30,596 nucleotides of DNA from Candidatus Woesearchaeota archaeon (GTDB taxonomy: Archaea > Nanobdellota > Nanobdellia > Woesearchaeales > WJKL01). Below are positions 1-7,781 of this stretch, one piece after another. Each line of letters opens with the position of its first letter. Within the stretch, counting starts at the first letter, position 1. A program made the translations under genes and the position numbers. The notes beneath the pieces were generated by a model, which did not search any database, was not told the DNA's origin, and worked only from the letters and a program-made list of their open reading frames with translations. The stretch spans positions 1 to 30,596 of the forward strand of contig JAHWIM010000050.1 of the NCBI GenBank assembly GCA_019322535.1, read 5' to 3'.

Positions 1-127
1 AAGTGCAGTCGATTTGTTTTGCCAAAGAAGAAGCATACATTGCGCCTTTTGCGTTCTTTAGGTTTACTAACATCATTGCTGGTTTTTCCCGAAAAAAAAC
101 ATTAAAAATCTTATCTTTTGAAGCCAT
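1..127 (-). CDS. Winged-helix DNA-binding regulator, N-terminal fragment (runs off the window)
   Basis: The reverse strand is open from an ATG at 127 to the window edge, giving 42 residues that begin MASKDKIFNVFF and continue through ...MYASSLAKQIDCT. This resembles the start of small archaeal MarR/ArsR-like winged-helix proteins, where a short helix is followed by the SLAKQI-type first helix of the helix-turn-helix. A GGGGTGG purine-rich site sits just upstream of the ATG and an AT-rich TATA-like stretch (about 150-165) lies behind it. It is divergent from the helicase gene. Only the first half of the domain is present, so target and family are inferred. Confidence 0.6.
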   Translation of the reverse strand, partial: MASKDKIFNVFFREKPAMMLVNLKNAKGAMYASSLAKQIDCT

Positions 128-255
128 TAATCCACCCCGCAACATAACTATTTTATAATATATATTACTAAATAAACATAAAGTTACATATTTAAATATT
201 TATCGCTTTTAAAACATATTTCAGAGTATACAAACACTGGACATCTGCACACAAA

Positions 256-264
256 ACTTATAAA
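256..264 (+). promoter_or_regulatory. TATA box of the XPD-like helicase gene
   Basis: ACTTATAAA lies about 35 bases before the ATG at 295, leaving room for only a leader of roughly ten bases. No ribosome-binding site is present, as expected for a near-leaderless archaeal transcript. Confidence 0.5.
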
Positions 265-294
265 CAAACTTTCATTACAATATATCGACGATAA

Positions 295-2172
295 ATGGAG
301 CAAAAACTTAAAGATTTATTCTTTCCTCATGAAACTGTTAGAGAAGTGCAAAACAAACTAATCCAAGAAATAGACAACTGTATAAAAAACAAACAAAATT
401 TAATTGTCCATGCTCCAACAGGTTTAGGAAAAACAGCTGCAACTTTGCCAATAGCGCTTTCGCATGCTATAAAAAACAACCTAACTGTTTTCTTTCTGAC
501 ATCAAGGCACACTCAGCATAAAATTGCAATTGACACATTAAAAAAAATAAAACAAGTTCACAAAATAAACTTTACAGCTATTGATTTAATTGGAAAAATA
601 CATATGTGCCCTGTCCCTGGAATAGACTCTTTGCATTCATATGACTTTGCAGAATATTGCAAAAACAGAAGAGAGGAAAAGAAGTGTGAATTTTATAATA
701 ATATAAAAAGCAAAGGAAAAGAGCAGCAGCTTTCAAAAAAAACTGAAAAAGTATTGAAGAAATTAAAAAAAGAATTATCTTCTGATGTTGAAGAAGTAAT
801 AAAGATATGTACAGAAGAAAAACTTTGCCCTTATGAAATATCCATGTTATTAGCAAAAGAAGCTTCTGTTATTATTTGCGATTATTATCATCTTTTTAGT
901 CCTTCAATAAGGCAAACTTTTTTTCAAAGAACAAACAAAGAATTAGAAGACTCAATTATTATAATAGATGAAGGGCATAACTTGCCAAAAAGAATTATTG
1001 ATTTATTGACACAAAAAGTTTCAACAATTAATTTAAGCAGAGCTGTAAATGAATCAAGAAAATTTGGATTTCATGAGGTTGCTGACCAGTTAAAAGCAAT
1101 AAAAGAAATACTTGAACAATTAGCTCCTGAAGAAAGAGATGAAAAATTAGTCAAGAAAGATGAGTTTGCTAATAAAATAAAACTTGTTGATGATTATGAA
1201 AATATAGTTGGAGCTTTAGAGTTTGCTGCAGAAGATATAAGGCAAAAACAAAATAAGAGTTATTTAGGATCTATAGCCCAGTTTTTAATTGCTTGGCAAG
1301 GTGAAGACAAAGCATATGCAAGAATTCTCTCAAAAATCTTTAGCAGAAATGAAACTATAATCTCTTTAGCATACAAGTGCCTTGATCCAAGTCTAAGAAC
1401 AAAAGATATTGTCAATAAAACCCATTCTACAATAATAATGTCAGGAACATTAACACCAACTTCTATGTATCAAGACATATTAGGATTTGATAAAAATAAA
1501 ACAATTGAAAAAGAATATCCAAGCCCTTTTCCATCAAAAAACAAATTAAATCTTATTGTTCCTGAAACAACAACAAAATTCACAAAAAGATCTCCTGATG
1601 AATACAAAAAAATAGCAAAGATTACTGCAAAGATAATAAATCTTACACCAGGAAATTCTGCTGTTTTCTTCCCAAGTTATAGGCTAAGAGATGATGTTTT
1701 TATGTATTTAGATCCTCTTTGTAAGAAAACAACATTCTTAGAAAAACAAAATATGAATAAGAGTGAAAAACAGGAGTTATTAGAGAGATTTAAGTCATAC
1801 AAAGAGATAGGAGCAACATTGCTTGCAGTAGCTTCTGCAAATTTTGCAGAAGGAATAGATCTTCCAAACATCCTAAAATCTGTTGTTGTTGTCGGACTGC
1901 CGCTACAAAAACCAAATCTTGAAACAACAAGGCTCATTGACTATTACGACCAAAAATTTGGAAGAGGCTGGGATTATGGATATATCTTTCCAGCAGTAAC
2001 CAAGTGCTTGCAGTCAGCAGGACGTTGCATCAGGTCAGAAACAGACCGTGGCGTAATAATATTTCTCGACGAAAGATTCGCCTGGCAGAACTATCTAAAA
2101 TGCTTTCCACCAGATTCTGATATTAAGATCACAAAATTATATGAAGACAGGATTAATGAGTTTTTTAGTTAA
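295..2172 (+). CDS. XPD/Rad3-type (DinG-like) Fe-S superfamily 2 DNA helicase
   Basis: This 625-residue protein is a 5'-3' DNA helicase of the XPD/Rad3 family, which unwinds DNA during repair. Visible motifs are Walker A PTGLGKT (41-47), the DEAH-box variant DEGH (225-228), and motif VI QSAGRCIR (about 573-580) followed by DRG. Between motifs Ia and II there are cysteines at 105, 122, 131 and 178 (and 172), the right place and number for the 4Fe-4S cluster of XPD. SGTLTP (motif III region) is also clear. Length matches archaeal XPD. The gene stands alone with its own TATA box. Assignment to the superfamily is firm; whether it acts in excision repair or like DinG cannot be told from sequence. 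Confidence 0.92.
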   Translation: MEQKLKDLFFPHETVREVQNKLIQEIDNCIKNKQNLIVHAPTGLGKTAATLPIALSHAIKNNLTVFFLTSRHTQHKIAIDTLKKIKQVHKINFTAIDLIGKIHMCPVPGIDSLHSYDFAEYCKNRREEKKCEFYNNIKSKGKEQQLSKKTEKVLKKLKKELSSDVEEVIKICTEEKLCPYEISMLLAKEASVIICDYYHLFSPSIRQTFFQRTNKELEDSIIIIDEGHNLPKRIIDLLTQKVSTINLSRAVNESRKFGFHEVADQLKAIKEILEQLAPEERDEKLVKKDEFANKIKLVDDYENIVGALEFAAEDIRQKQNKSYLGSIAQFLIAWQGEDKAYARILSKIFSRNETIISLAYKCLDPSLRTKDIVNKTHSTIIMSGTLTPTSMYQDILGFDKNKTIEKEYPSPFPSKNKLNLIVPETTTKFTKRSPDEYKKIAKITAKIINLTPGNSAVFFPSYRLRDDVFMYLDPLCKKTTFLEKQNMNKSEKQELLERFKSYKEIGATLLAVASANFAEGIDLPNILKSVVVVGLPLQKPNLETTRLIDYYDQKFGRGWDYGYIFPAVTKCLQSAGRCIRSETDRGVIIFLDERFAWQNYLKCFPPDSDIKITKLYEDRINEFFS

Positions 2173-2208
2173 AATCGCTGTTTTTCTTCATTTAGTACTC
2201 TAAAATAA

Positions 2209-2243
2209 TAAATATCGAATTCTGCATTCTCAGAGCCTGTACT
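2209..2243 (+). repeat. Dispersed intergenic repeat, copy 1
   Basis: TAAATATCGAATTCT (2209-2223) and GCCTGTACT (2235-2243) recur in the same order at 24312-24326 and 24366-24374, after the tRNA-Gly. Confidence 0.4.
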
Positions 2244-2348
2244 ATCAAAATTCTTTAAAATTAGAGAAATACACTTATCTACACCAGTATACTAAATAGT
2301 AATATTTATATACTAGTTTAACTATATATACAAATTGAGGTGAAAAAG

Positions 2349-2483
2349 GTGATAGACTTAAAATGCATTTATCTGCAAGAAGACTTCCTTAAAGAAAATA
2401 TCCTGATACAAGTAAGAACTCTGCTGGATAAACGCAACTTAAAATTCAATATCACTAAAGGTGACTACTCATTCGCATCATAG
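2349..2483 (+). CDS. Possible 44-residue small protein with a strong ribosome-binding site
   Basis: A GTG at 2349 lies five bases after GAGGTGA (2337-2343), the best Shine-Dalgarno in the first 15 kb, and a TATA-like element sits about 40 bases upstream. The product begins MIDLKCIYLQEDF and ends GDYSFAS; it is soluble-looking with no recognisable domain. The TAG stop falls in the first base pairs of a 10-bp hairpin (2482-2532), an arrangement that could make it a leader peptide. It could also be a remnant or chance ORF; the ribosome site is the main support. Confidence 0.35.
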   Translation: MIDLKCIYLQEDFLKENILIQVRTLLDKRNLKFNITKGDYSFAS

Positions 2484-2532
2484 GCTCCCTATTATTTTCT
2501 CAACACCCCTCACACTCTCCCTTAGGGAGCCT
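2482..2532 (+). other. Hairpin, 10-bp perfect stem with a 31-base loop
   Basis: AGGCTCCCTA (2482-2491) is the exact reverse complement of TAGGGAGCCT (2523-2532). It starts at the stop codon of the 44-codon ORF and is directly followed by a second hairpin, so the pair may form one folded RNA unit. Confidence 0.6.
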
Positions 2533-2533
2533 T

Positions 2534-2556
2534 GATTCTTTCTCTGAGAAAGAATC
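2534..2556 (+). other. Hairpin, 10-bp perfect stem with a 3-base loop
   Basis: GATTCTTTCT (2534-2543), loop CTG, AGAAAGAATC (2547-2556). It is too tight and perfect to be chance, but has no T-run after it, so it is not a classical terminator. Confidence 0.6.
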
Positions 2557-2893
2557 TTCCATACTCACAAACAAAAAAACGAGGTGAATAAACCCCAAAA
2601 AGACTGTGAAGAACCCGACGCACTAGCTTAGGAGATTCTGAGTCTTAAACAAGAACTGAACGAGAGACAAAGACAGTAAAAGCAGGAAAAATTTTGCTGT
2701 CTTATATGAGAATGCTGAAACACGTTGGACAACACAAGCTAAAGCATCTCTTCTCTTCTCTCGTCAAAAGGCAAAATAAGTTTAAGAGATTGGTAATAAG
2801 CGGAGACAAGCAAAACAAAACCTGTGGGCTATCGGGTTTGGCTTTTTTTGTCAAACAGCAGTTCTAACAAAAAATGTAAAGAAATCAAATTTA

Positions 2894-2923
2894 AGGCAGG
2901 CTTAGAACAAGCTAAGCCTGCCT
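2894..2923 (+). promoter_or_regulatory. 12-bp hairpin directly before the diadenylate cyclase start
   Basis: AGGCAGGCTTAG (2894-2905) pairs perfectly with CTAAGCCTGCCT (2912-2923) around the loop AACAAG. The stem ends nine bases before the ATG at 2932, covering the place where a ribosome site would be. It could control translation or be a palindromic insertion; its role is inferred from position only. Confidence 0.55.
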
Positions 2924-2931
2924 ACCTTATA

Positions 2932-3564
2932 ATGGTACAAGCAGCAAAACCAGACTTAGAACTAATTCTTGCTAATTCCAAAACCCATATTCCAGATGAA
3001 CACAAACAAAGAGTTTATGAACTTTTGTGCGAGCTAACAGAAAAATCAGATAAACTTTTCGGCACTATTATTGTTCTTGGTTACGTTCCTCCTCAATCCT
3101 TCCAAAAATATGATGCAGACCCGATGAAAACAGACTATTTCAAAAACAACACAGCAAACATCTATGATCCAGGAGTTGAAGAAAGACTTACTAAAGCAAT
3201 ATATCAAGATGGTGCAACATTAATGGATCCTGAAGGAAATATATTACATAGTGGATATAATTTAATTTATAAGGGTTGTAAAGATATATGGATGCAATTA
3301 CATGCACCTCATGAAGGTTATGTATGGCAACGGTTTGGTTTTGTAGAAGAAGTAGGAACAAGACACACATCAGCAATAAGTTTTTCATTTAGATTACCAA
3401 CTTCCACAGTTTTCATAAAAAGCAAATCATCAGGAATAATAAGAGTATTTGAAAAAGGAAGAATAATTTACTCTCAGATTAAAAAAGAAATCTGGGTTCC
3501 AGGAGAAGCGTTAACACCAGAAGAGCACCCAATACATGAAACAGCAAAGGTAATATCATCATGA
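2932..3564 (+). CDS. Stand-alone diadenylate cyclase (DAC/DisA_N domain), c-di-AMP synthase
   Basis: The product is predicted to join two ATP into cyclic di-AMP. It has the two signature motifs of the DAC domain: DGA (93-95, followed by ILHSGY) and GTRHTSA (142-148; the usual RHR is RHT here). It is only 210 residues, one DAC domain with a short N-terminal helix region; archaeal DacZ proteins usually carry an extra N-terminal domain. The reading frame is open further upstream to a GTG at 2824, but that stretch includes a 12-bp hairpin and has no family likeness, so ATG 2932 is preferred. It overlaps the next small gene by ATGA at 3561-3564. Function is firm at family level; regulation is unknown. 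Confidence 0.88.
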   Translation: MVQAAKPDLELILANSKTHIPDEHKQRVYELLCELTEKSDKLFGTIIVLGYVPPQSFQKYDADPMKTDYFKNNTANIYDPGVEERLTKAIYQDGATLMDPEGNILHSGYNLIYKGCKDIWMQLHAPHEGYVWQRFGFVEEVGTRHTSAISFSFRLPTSTVFIKSKSSGIIRVFEKGRIIYSQIKKEIWVPGEALTPEEHPIHETAKVISS

Positions 3565-3713
3565 ATCTAATAAACAAATGTTTATTTATTATAAATACCA
3601 TTTTAATACTTATATTAACATTAGTTGGCATATATGCTTCTAAAAGTTATTCAATCAAAATAGTTTCAGAAATAATCCAGCCTTTGCTTTCAATTAAAGA
3701 GGAACTTTTATAG
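3561..3713 (+). CDS. 50-residue single-pass membrane protein coupled to the diadenylate cyclase
   Basis: The ATG overlaps the cyclase stop as ATGA, the usual sign of translational coupling. The 50-residue product begins MNLINK, has one hydrophobic helix at about 7-25 (rich in I and L), then a polar tail with SIKIVSEIIQ and a final EELL. The last 20 bases overlap the 3' end of the convergent methyltransferase gene. No family is recognised. Being tied to a soluble, otherwise unanchored cyclase, it may tether or regulate that enzyme at the membrane, much as bacterial CdaA carries its own membrane helices; this is inference. Confidence 0.6.
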   Translation: MNLINKCLFIINTILILILTLVGIYASKSYSIKIVSEIIQPLLSIKEELL

Positions 3714-4341
3714 CTAAAGTTCCAGGAGTTCTTCTTCCGACAGCAGGCCCATCCTTAACTTCAAAGCCTACTTCTTGCAAATTCCTTCTAACAATACCAG
3801 CACAAGAAAATGTTGCTAAGATAGCTCCTTCTTTCATACGTTTATACACCTCTCTCAAAAATTCAACTGTCCAAAGCTCAGGATTCTTTGGAGGAGAAAA
3901 AGCATCTAAGAACACAGCATCAAATTTATTCTCTTCTTTAACAGTAAGTATATTTTTAATAGTATCTCTTGCATCACCAATTAAAAAATTTAATTCAACT
4001 TTTCCATCTCTATATCCCATATGCAAAGCAGCTTTTCTTATAATTTCATAAGCGCCTGTAAAATAATAAGGAACTTTAATGTGCGGAATCTCTCTAATTA
4101 TGTTTATATCCTTCTCCAAAGCTATTATTTTAATTCTTTCTGCTTTTTGTATTGCAGCTCCGCTGTTATACCCTAAACCAAAACCAATGTCAAGAATATT
4201 CATTCCTGCTTTAATTCCACATGGTTCAACAAATTTCTTAAAAGATTCTTCAAGAGCTCCGCTTGTGCTGTGATATGCCTCATTGTATTTTTCAGAATAA
4301 AATGTATATGAATTATCTTTTGTTTTTATTAACTTCTTCAT
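3694..4341 (-). CDS. MnmC-like (DUF752) SAM-dependent methyltransferase, probable tRNA modification
   Basis: This 215-residue Rossmann methyltransferase has SAM motif I LDIGFGLGYN (about 50-59), an acidic EKD at the end of strand 2, GDARD, and the diagnostic LDAFSPPKNPELWT segment. That segment marks the methyltransferase half of MnmC (COG4121/DUF752), which in bacteria makes mnm5U at tRNA position 34. The oxidase half is absent, as in other stand-alone members. Archaea lack the MnmEG partners, so the substrate here is open. Its ATG overlaps the stop of the upstream alaX gene by four bases, tying it to a tRNA-quality operon. Confidence 0.8.
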   Translation of the reverse strand: MKKLIKTKDNSYTFYSEKYNEAYHSTSGALEESFKKFVEPCGIKAGMNILDIGFGLGYNSGAAIQKAERIKIIALEKDINIIREIPHIKVPYYFTGAYEIIRKAALHMGYRDGKVELNFLIGDARDTIKNILTVKEENKFDAVFLDAFSPPKNPELWTVEFLREVYKRMKEGAILATFSCAGIVRRNLQEVGFEVKDGPAVGRRTPGTLAIKVPL

Positions 4342-5051
4342 TCTAACTTAAAATAAACCCTCCTATTTGATTTGCCTTTATTCTCAGCTTTCAAAAACAC
4401 TATTTTACCAACCTCTTTTGTAGATTTAACATGAGTTCCACCATCTGCCTGCTTATCAAAACCTTCTATCTCCACAATCCTTATCTCATTAATTCCTTCT
4501 GGAAGTCCTTTTGCTAATTTAAACAAACTTGGATCACTAGTAGCTTCTGCTCTTGATATTGTATAAATCTTTATTGGCAAATCCTCTTCAACAATTTCAT
4601 TTGATTTCCTTATATAATCATCAATTTTATCCCTATCAAACTCTTCCAAACTAAAATCAATTCTTGATTTTTCCAAATCAAGCTGGTTTCCTGTAATCAA
4701 CGCTCCTACCTCTTGATGAAATACTGCAGAAATAATATGAGCTGCTGTATGCATTCTCATCAATTTATACCTCCTGCTCCAATCTATTTTCCCAATTACA
4801 TTATCTCCTTCTTTTAGTCCTTCTTCTGCAACTTCATGGCTTATCTCTCCTGAAAACTTTCCAGCATAAACAACTGTAAATTGTTTTCCATCTGATTCTC
4901 TTACTAAAAAACCAACATCATTAGGCTGCCCTCCTGATTTAGGATAAAAACCTGTTTTATCTAACACAATATATTTTCCATTAGAAACAGACTTCACAGT
5001 AGCTTCAAATTCTTTCAAATAACAATCATTCATATAAAGCGTTTCCCCCAT
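4338..5051 (-). CDS. alaX: AlaX-type alanyl-tRNA editing protein
   Basis: AlaX hydrolyses Ser (or Gly) wrongly attached to tRNA-Ala, acting in trans to AlaRS. The 237 residues hold an N-terminal AlaRS-like beta domain (GFYPKSGGQP, about 34-43) and the tRNA_SAD editing domain with HTAAH (101-105) and DGGTH (203-207). In the standard zinc site the ligands are H, H, C and H; here the Cys position is Asp203, which I note without claiming loss of activity. The size fits the medium AlaX class. A TATA box TTTTATATTT (5071-5080, reverse strand) about 25 bases before ATG 5051 implies a leaderless message. It is the first gene of a two-gene operon with the MnmC-like gene. Confidence 0.87.
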   Translation of the reverse strand: MGETLYMNDCYLKEFEATVKSVSNGKYIVLDKTGFYPKSGGQPNDVGFLVRESDGKQFTVVYAGKFSGEISHEVAEEGLKEGDNVIGKIDWSRRYKLMRMHTAAHIISAVFHQEVGALITGNQLDLEKSRIDFSLEEFDRDKIDDYIRKSNEIVEEDLPIKIYTISRAEATSDPSLFKLAKGLPEGINEIRIVEIEGFDKQADGGTHVKSTKEVGKIVFLKAENKGKSNRRVYFKLE

Positions 5052-5083
5052 ATATACAGTAAAAGCACAGAAATATAAAAAAT

Positions 5084-6331
5084 TTATCTAAAATTACGCA
5101 ATAAAATCTCAACTTCTTCAATTCTATTATCAACAACTTTTGCAACAGTAATAGTGCTTTTCTTTAATTTGACTTTTTCACCTTCTTTTGGTATGCTGCC
5201 TAATCTATTTAATATATAACCAGAAATTGTATCAAAATCTTCTGTCTCTTTTATGCGCAGTTTAAGTCTTTTATTTATTAATTCAATATCTGTTTTACCC
5301 AATGCCAAGTATTTCTTAGGAGCTATTTTTTTAATAAAAGGTTTAATCTTTTCTGTTTCATCAACTATTTCACCGACTATTTCTTCTAAAATATCTTCTG
5401 TTGTGACTAAGCCCCTTATTGCGCCATACTCATCAACAACAATTGCTATATGCTGTCTTCTGTTTCTAAATTGATCTAACAATGTGTCAATCTTCTTTGT
5501 ATCAGGAATAAAGACAATTGGTCTTATTAATTCTTTAACTCTTATATTGCCTTTGTTTTCTTTTAGGACTTTTAAAATATCTTTTACATGAATGAATCCA
5601 GTTATATGGCTAATAAGTTTCCTATAAGTTGGCAGCCTTGAATAGCCGCTTTTTATTAGCTTATTCATTGCTTCTTTTATAGTAGAATTTTCTTCAATAC
5701 ATACTATGTCCTTTTTTGGAGTCATGATTCGTTCAACATCCATATCATCAAACTTAAATATTCTATGTATCATCTCTCTTTCTTCTTCTTTGATTGTTCC
5801 TACTTCTTCTCCTACTTTAACAAATGTTTTGATCTCCTCTTCTGTCACTAATGGTTTTTCTTTCTTGCCAATTATTTTAATAATTCCCTTCATAAATAAC
5901 TCAAATATCTTCACAATTGGATATAAAACAATCATCAATATCTTCAATGGCCAGGCTACAACAAGAGCTATCTGCTCCTTATAAGTCGTAGCTAATGTTT
6001 TTGGAGTAATTTCACCAAATATAAGGATTAATAAGGTCATTATACCAGTTGTAATCCCAATAACATTGCTTTCAAAAATCTCTATAGCGATTGTTGTTGC
6101 TAATGCAGCAGCTGCTATATTAACCACATTATTGCCTATCAAAATCGTTATTAATAACCTATATGGCTTTGATTTGATTTCATCTACTGTTTTTGCTCCT
6201 CTTCTCTTTTTTTCTAAAAGATGTTTTACTCTTAATCTGCTTAAAGAAAACAAAGCTGTTTCTACACCTGAAAAAAATGCAGACAAAATCAAAAAAACAA
6301 TTAACAGCAATATTTGTGTTGATGATATCAT
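5084..6331 (-). CDS. CNNM/CorC-HlyC family membrane protein (DUF21 + CBS pair + CorC domain)
   Basis: The protein is probably a divalent-cation (Mg2+) transporter or efflux regulator. The 415 residues show the DUF21/CNNM membrane domain with about four helices (1-150), including the family signature GEITPKTLA, and the early FFSGVETALFS. A cytosolic CBS pair follows, with MTPKKDIVCI and VVDEYGAIRGLVTTEDILEE, then a C-terminal CorC_HlyC domain (about 330-410). Length is typical. TATA box TTTTTATATAC on the reverse strand (6351-6361) is 24 bases from the ATG, so the transcript is leaderless and divergent from ribK. Confidence 0.9.
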   Translation of the reverse strand: MISSTQILLLIVFLILSAFFSGVETALFSLSRLRVKHLLEKKRRGAKTVDEIKSKPYRLLITILIGNNVVNIAAAALATTIAIEIFESNVIGITTGIMTLLILIFGEITPKTLATTYKEQIALVVAWPLKILMIVLYPIVKIFELFMKGIIKIIGKKEKPLVTEEEIKTFVKVGEEVGTIKEEEREMIHRIFKFDDMDVERIMTPKKDIVCIEENSTIKEAMNKLIKSGYSRLPTYRKLISHITGFIHVKDILKVLKENKGNIRVKELIRPIVFIPDTKKIDTLLDQFRNRRQHIAIVVDEYGAIRGLVTTEDILEEIVGEIVDETEKIKPFIKKIAPKKYLALGKTDIELINKRLKLRIKETEDFDTISGYILNRLGSIPKEGEKVKLKKSTITVAKVVDNRIEEVEILLRNFR

Positions 6332-6350
6332 ATCTAAATTAATAAAAGAA

Positions 6351-6395
6351 GTATATAAAAACTTTTTTATTTAAACACAGCAAAAGACTTATAAG
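6351..6395. promoter_or_regulatory. Back-to-back archaeal promoters for the CNNM gene and ribK
   Basis: Two TATA boxes face away from each other within 45 bases: TTTTTATATAC on the minus strand (6351-6361) and ACTTATAAG on the plus strand (6387-6395). Each is about 24-27 bases from its ATG, predicting leaderless transcripts in both directions. Confidence 0.55.
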
Positions 6396-6417
6396 CAACT
6401 GGCTTCTTTTAAGACAA

Positions 6418-6813
6418 ATGAAAAATAACCTAACATTAAAAGGAATATTAGTCAAAGGTCTTGGAAAAGCTGGTTATTTTATAAAGAAACAAGGCTATAA
6501 AAACTCCTTCATTGAATTGTTGGGATATACTCCTTGGCCTGGTACACTTAATATTAAACTTACACTTCCATTTACAACAGATGTTCTTGATAAAATAAAA
6601 CCGATTATTATTGAAGGTTTTAAAGAAAAAGACAAGACTTTTGGAAAAATAAAATGCTATCCTTGTATAATCTCAGAGGATATTAAAACACATTTGATTA
6701 TTCCTGAAAAAACAAAATATGATAAGAACATAATAGAGATTATTTCACCAATATATTTAAGAAAAGCTTTAAATATAACAGACGATGATAAAATTATTAT
6801 AGAACTAAGATGA
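6418..6813 (+). CDS. ribK: CTP-dependent archaeal riboflavin kinase (RibK, DUF120)
   Basis: RibK makes FMN from riboflavin using CTP. The 131 residues match the compact DUF120 fold: an early GLGKAGYFIKK loop, LGYTPWPGTLNIKL (about 35-48; the PGTLN motif is the family hallmark), and a C-terminal IEIISPIYLRKALN segment. The length matches archaeal enzymes without the fused N-terminal winged helix. A TATA box 25 bases upstream predicts leaderless translation. Its stop overlaps the start of the following transporter gene by four bases (ATGA). Confidence 0.9.
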   Translation: MKNNLTLKGILVKGLGKAGYFIKKQGYKNSFIELLGYTPWPGTLNIKLTLPFTTDVLDKIKPIIIEGFKEKDKTFGKIKCYPCIISEDIKTHLIIPEKTKYDKNIIEIISPIYLRKALNITDDDKIIIELR

Positions 6814-7781
6814 ATAAAAAACCAATATGGCCAGCAATGCTTATTATTATTGCAGCAATGCTTTGGGGCGTTGATGGCTCTGTATTAAGACCAGCACTAT
6901 ACTCACTTCTAGCTAAAGTAGTTGTTTTTGCTGAACATATAATAGCATTTGCTGTTATGTTGATTATTGTAGTAATTGTTCTAAACAAAAGAAAAATACC
7001 TAATTGGTTAAAAGAAGATATCAAAAGTATAAAAAAACTTCCAATGAAAGGATGGTATGCTGTTGCATGGATTGCTTTTTTTGGAGGTATGATTGGAACA
7101 ATAGCAATTGTTAAAGCATTATTCTATGTTAACTTCATCCCATTATCCATCCCTATTCTTGTTCAAAAACTTCAGCCCATATTTGGAATATTACTCGCCA
7201 TTATCTTACTTAAGGAAAAACCAAGGAAAAGTTTCTATTTTTGGGCTGTAATTGCCCTTCTAGGTAGCTATTTTGTAACATTCGGATTTGCTAAACCAAT
7301 TCTAAGTGTAGAGAACAAAGCTTTAATGGCAGGATTGTTAGGGTTATTAGCAGCATTCTCATGGGGTTCTTCTACAGTCTTTGGAAAAGCTGCATTAAAA
7401 GGACTTACATACAGAGCAGCAACATTCCTAAGATTTGGAATAACTTCCTTATTTATTTTCATCTTACTTTTAGCAACTGGTTCATTATCAGGATTAACTG
7501 CAATAACTACAAATCAATTCTTAATTTTACTACTAATTGCCTTTACATCAGGCGGTACAGCAATGTTCGTTTACTACAAAGGATTGCAAAGAATAAAAGC
7601 TTCTTCTTCAACACTGCTTGAATTAGCTTTCCCAGTAACAGTTATAGTTCTTGATTATATAATCCGTGGAAGCATCATGTCAATCCCACAATTCTTCGGA
7701 GCAGCTTTAATTATCGTAGCAATAATAGTAATCACAAGACAAGAAACAGTCAAAACACAAGTAGAAGAAACTTGGGAATGA
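6810..7781 (+). CDS. EamA/DMT-family ten-helix transporter, possibly for riboflavin
   Basis: The 323 residues form about ten membrane helices in two EamA repeats. The first carries LWGVDGSVLRP near the N terminus and PILVQKLQPIFGILLA at about 112-127; the second carries AFSWGSSTVFGKAAL and a matching SSSTLLELAFPV segment. The family exports or imports metabolites such as amino acids. Translational coupling to riboflavin kinase suggests a flavin substrate; RibN, a DMT-family riboflavin importer of rhizobia, is a precedent for the chemistry though not proof of orthology. The stop abuts, tail to tail and without spacing, the alanyl-tRNA synthetase gene. Confidence 0.85.
   Translation: MNKKPIWPAMLIIIAAMLWGVDGSVLRPALYSLLAKVVVFAEHIIAFAVMLIIVVIVLNKRKIPNWLKEDIKSIKKLPMKGWYAVAWIAFFGGMIGTIAIVKALFYVNFIPLSIPILVQKLQPIFGILLAIILLKEKPRKSFYFWAVIALLGSYFVTFGFAKPILSVENKALMAGLLGLLAAFSWGSSTVFGKAALKGLTYRAATFLRFGITSLFIFILLLATGSLSGLTAITTNQFLILLLIAFTSGGTAMFVYYKGLQRIKASSSTLLELAFPVTVIVLDYIIRGSIMSIPQFFGAALIIVAIIVITRQETVKTQVEETWE

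Larger units (their letters stand above)
2173..2931. other. Long stretch with hairpins and mini-ORFs before the diadenylate cyclase
   Basis: No full-size gene is seen in these 760 bases. The stretch holds a TATA-like TATTTATATACT (about 2303-2314) and a strong GAGGTGA site with a 44-codon ORF (2349-2483). Two adjacent hairpins follow (2482-2532 and 2534-2556). A second GAGGTGA (2581-2587) precedes a 15-codon ORF ending in TAG. A 53-codon basic ORF runs from ATG 2706 to TAA 2867, and a 12-bp hairpin (2894-2923) ends nine bases before the cyclase ATG. It may be a long structured leader, an RNA gene, or decayed accessory genes. Confidence 0.5.

Noticed and set aside
2706..2867. 53-codon basic ORF starting MRMLKH
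   Set aside because: No ribosome site, no recognisable domain; kept only as part of the description of the gap.
2824..2931. N-terminal extension of the diadenylate cyclase to a GTG
   Set aside because: The stretch overlaps another frame, contains a 12-bp hairpin and shows no family likeness; ATG 2932 gives a normal DAC domain.
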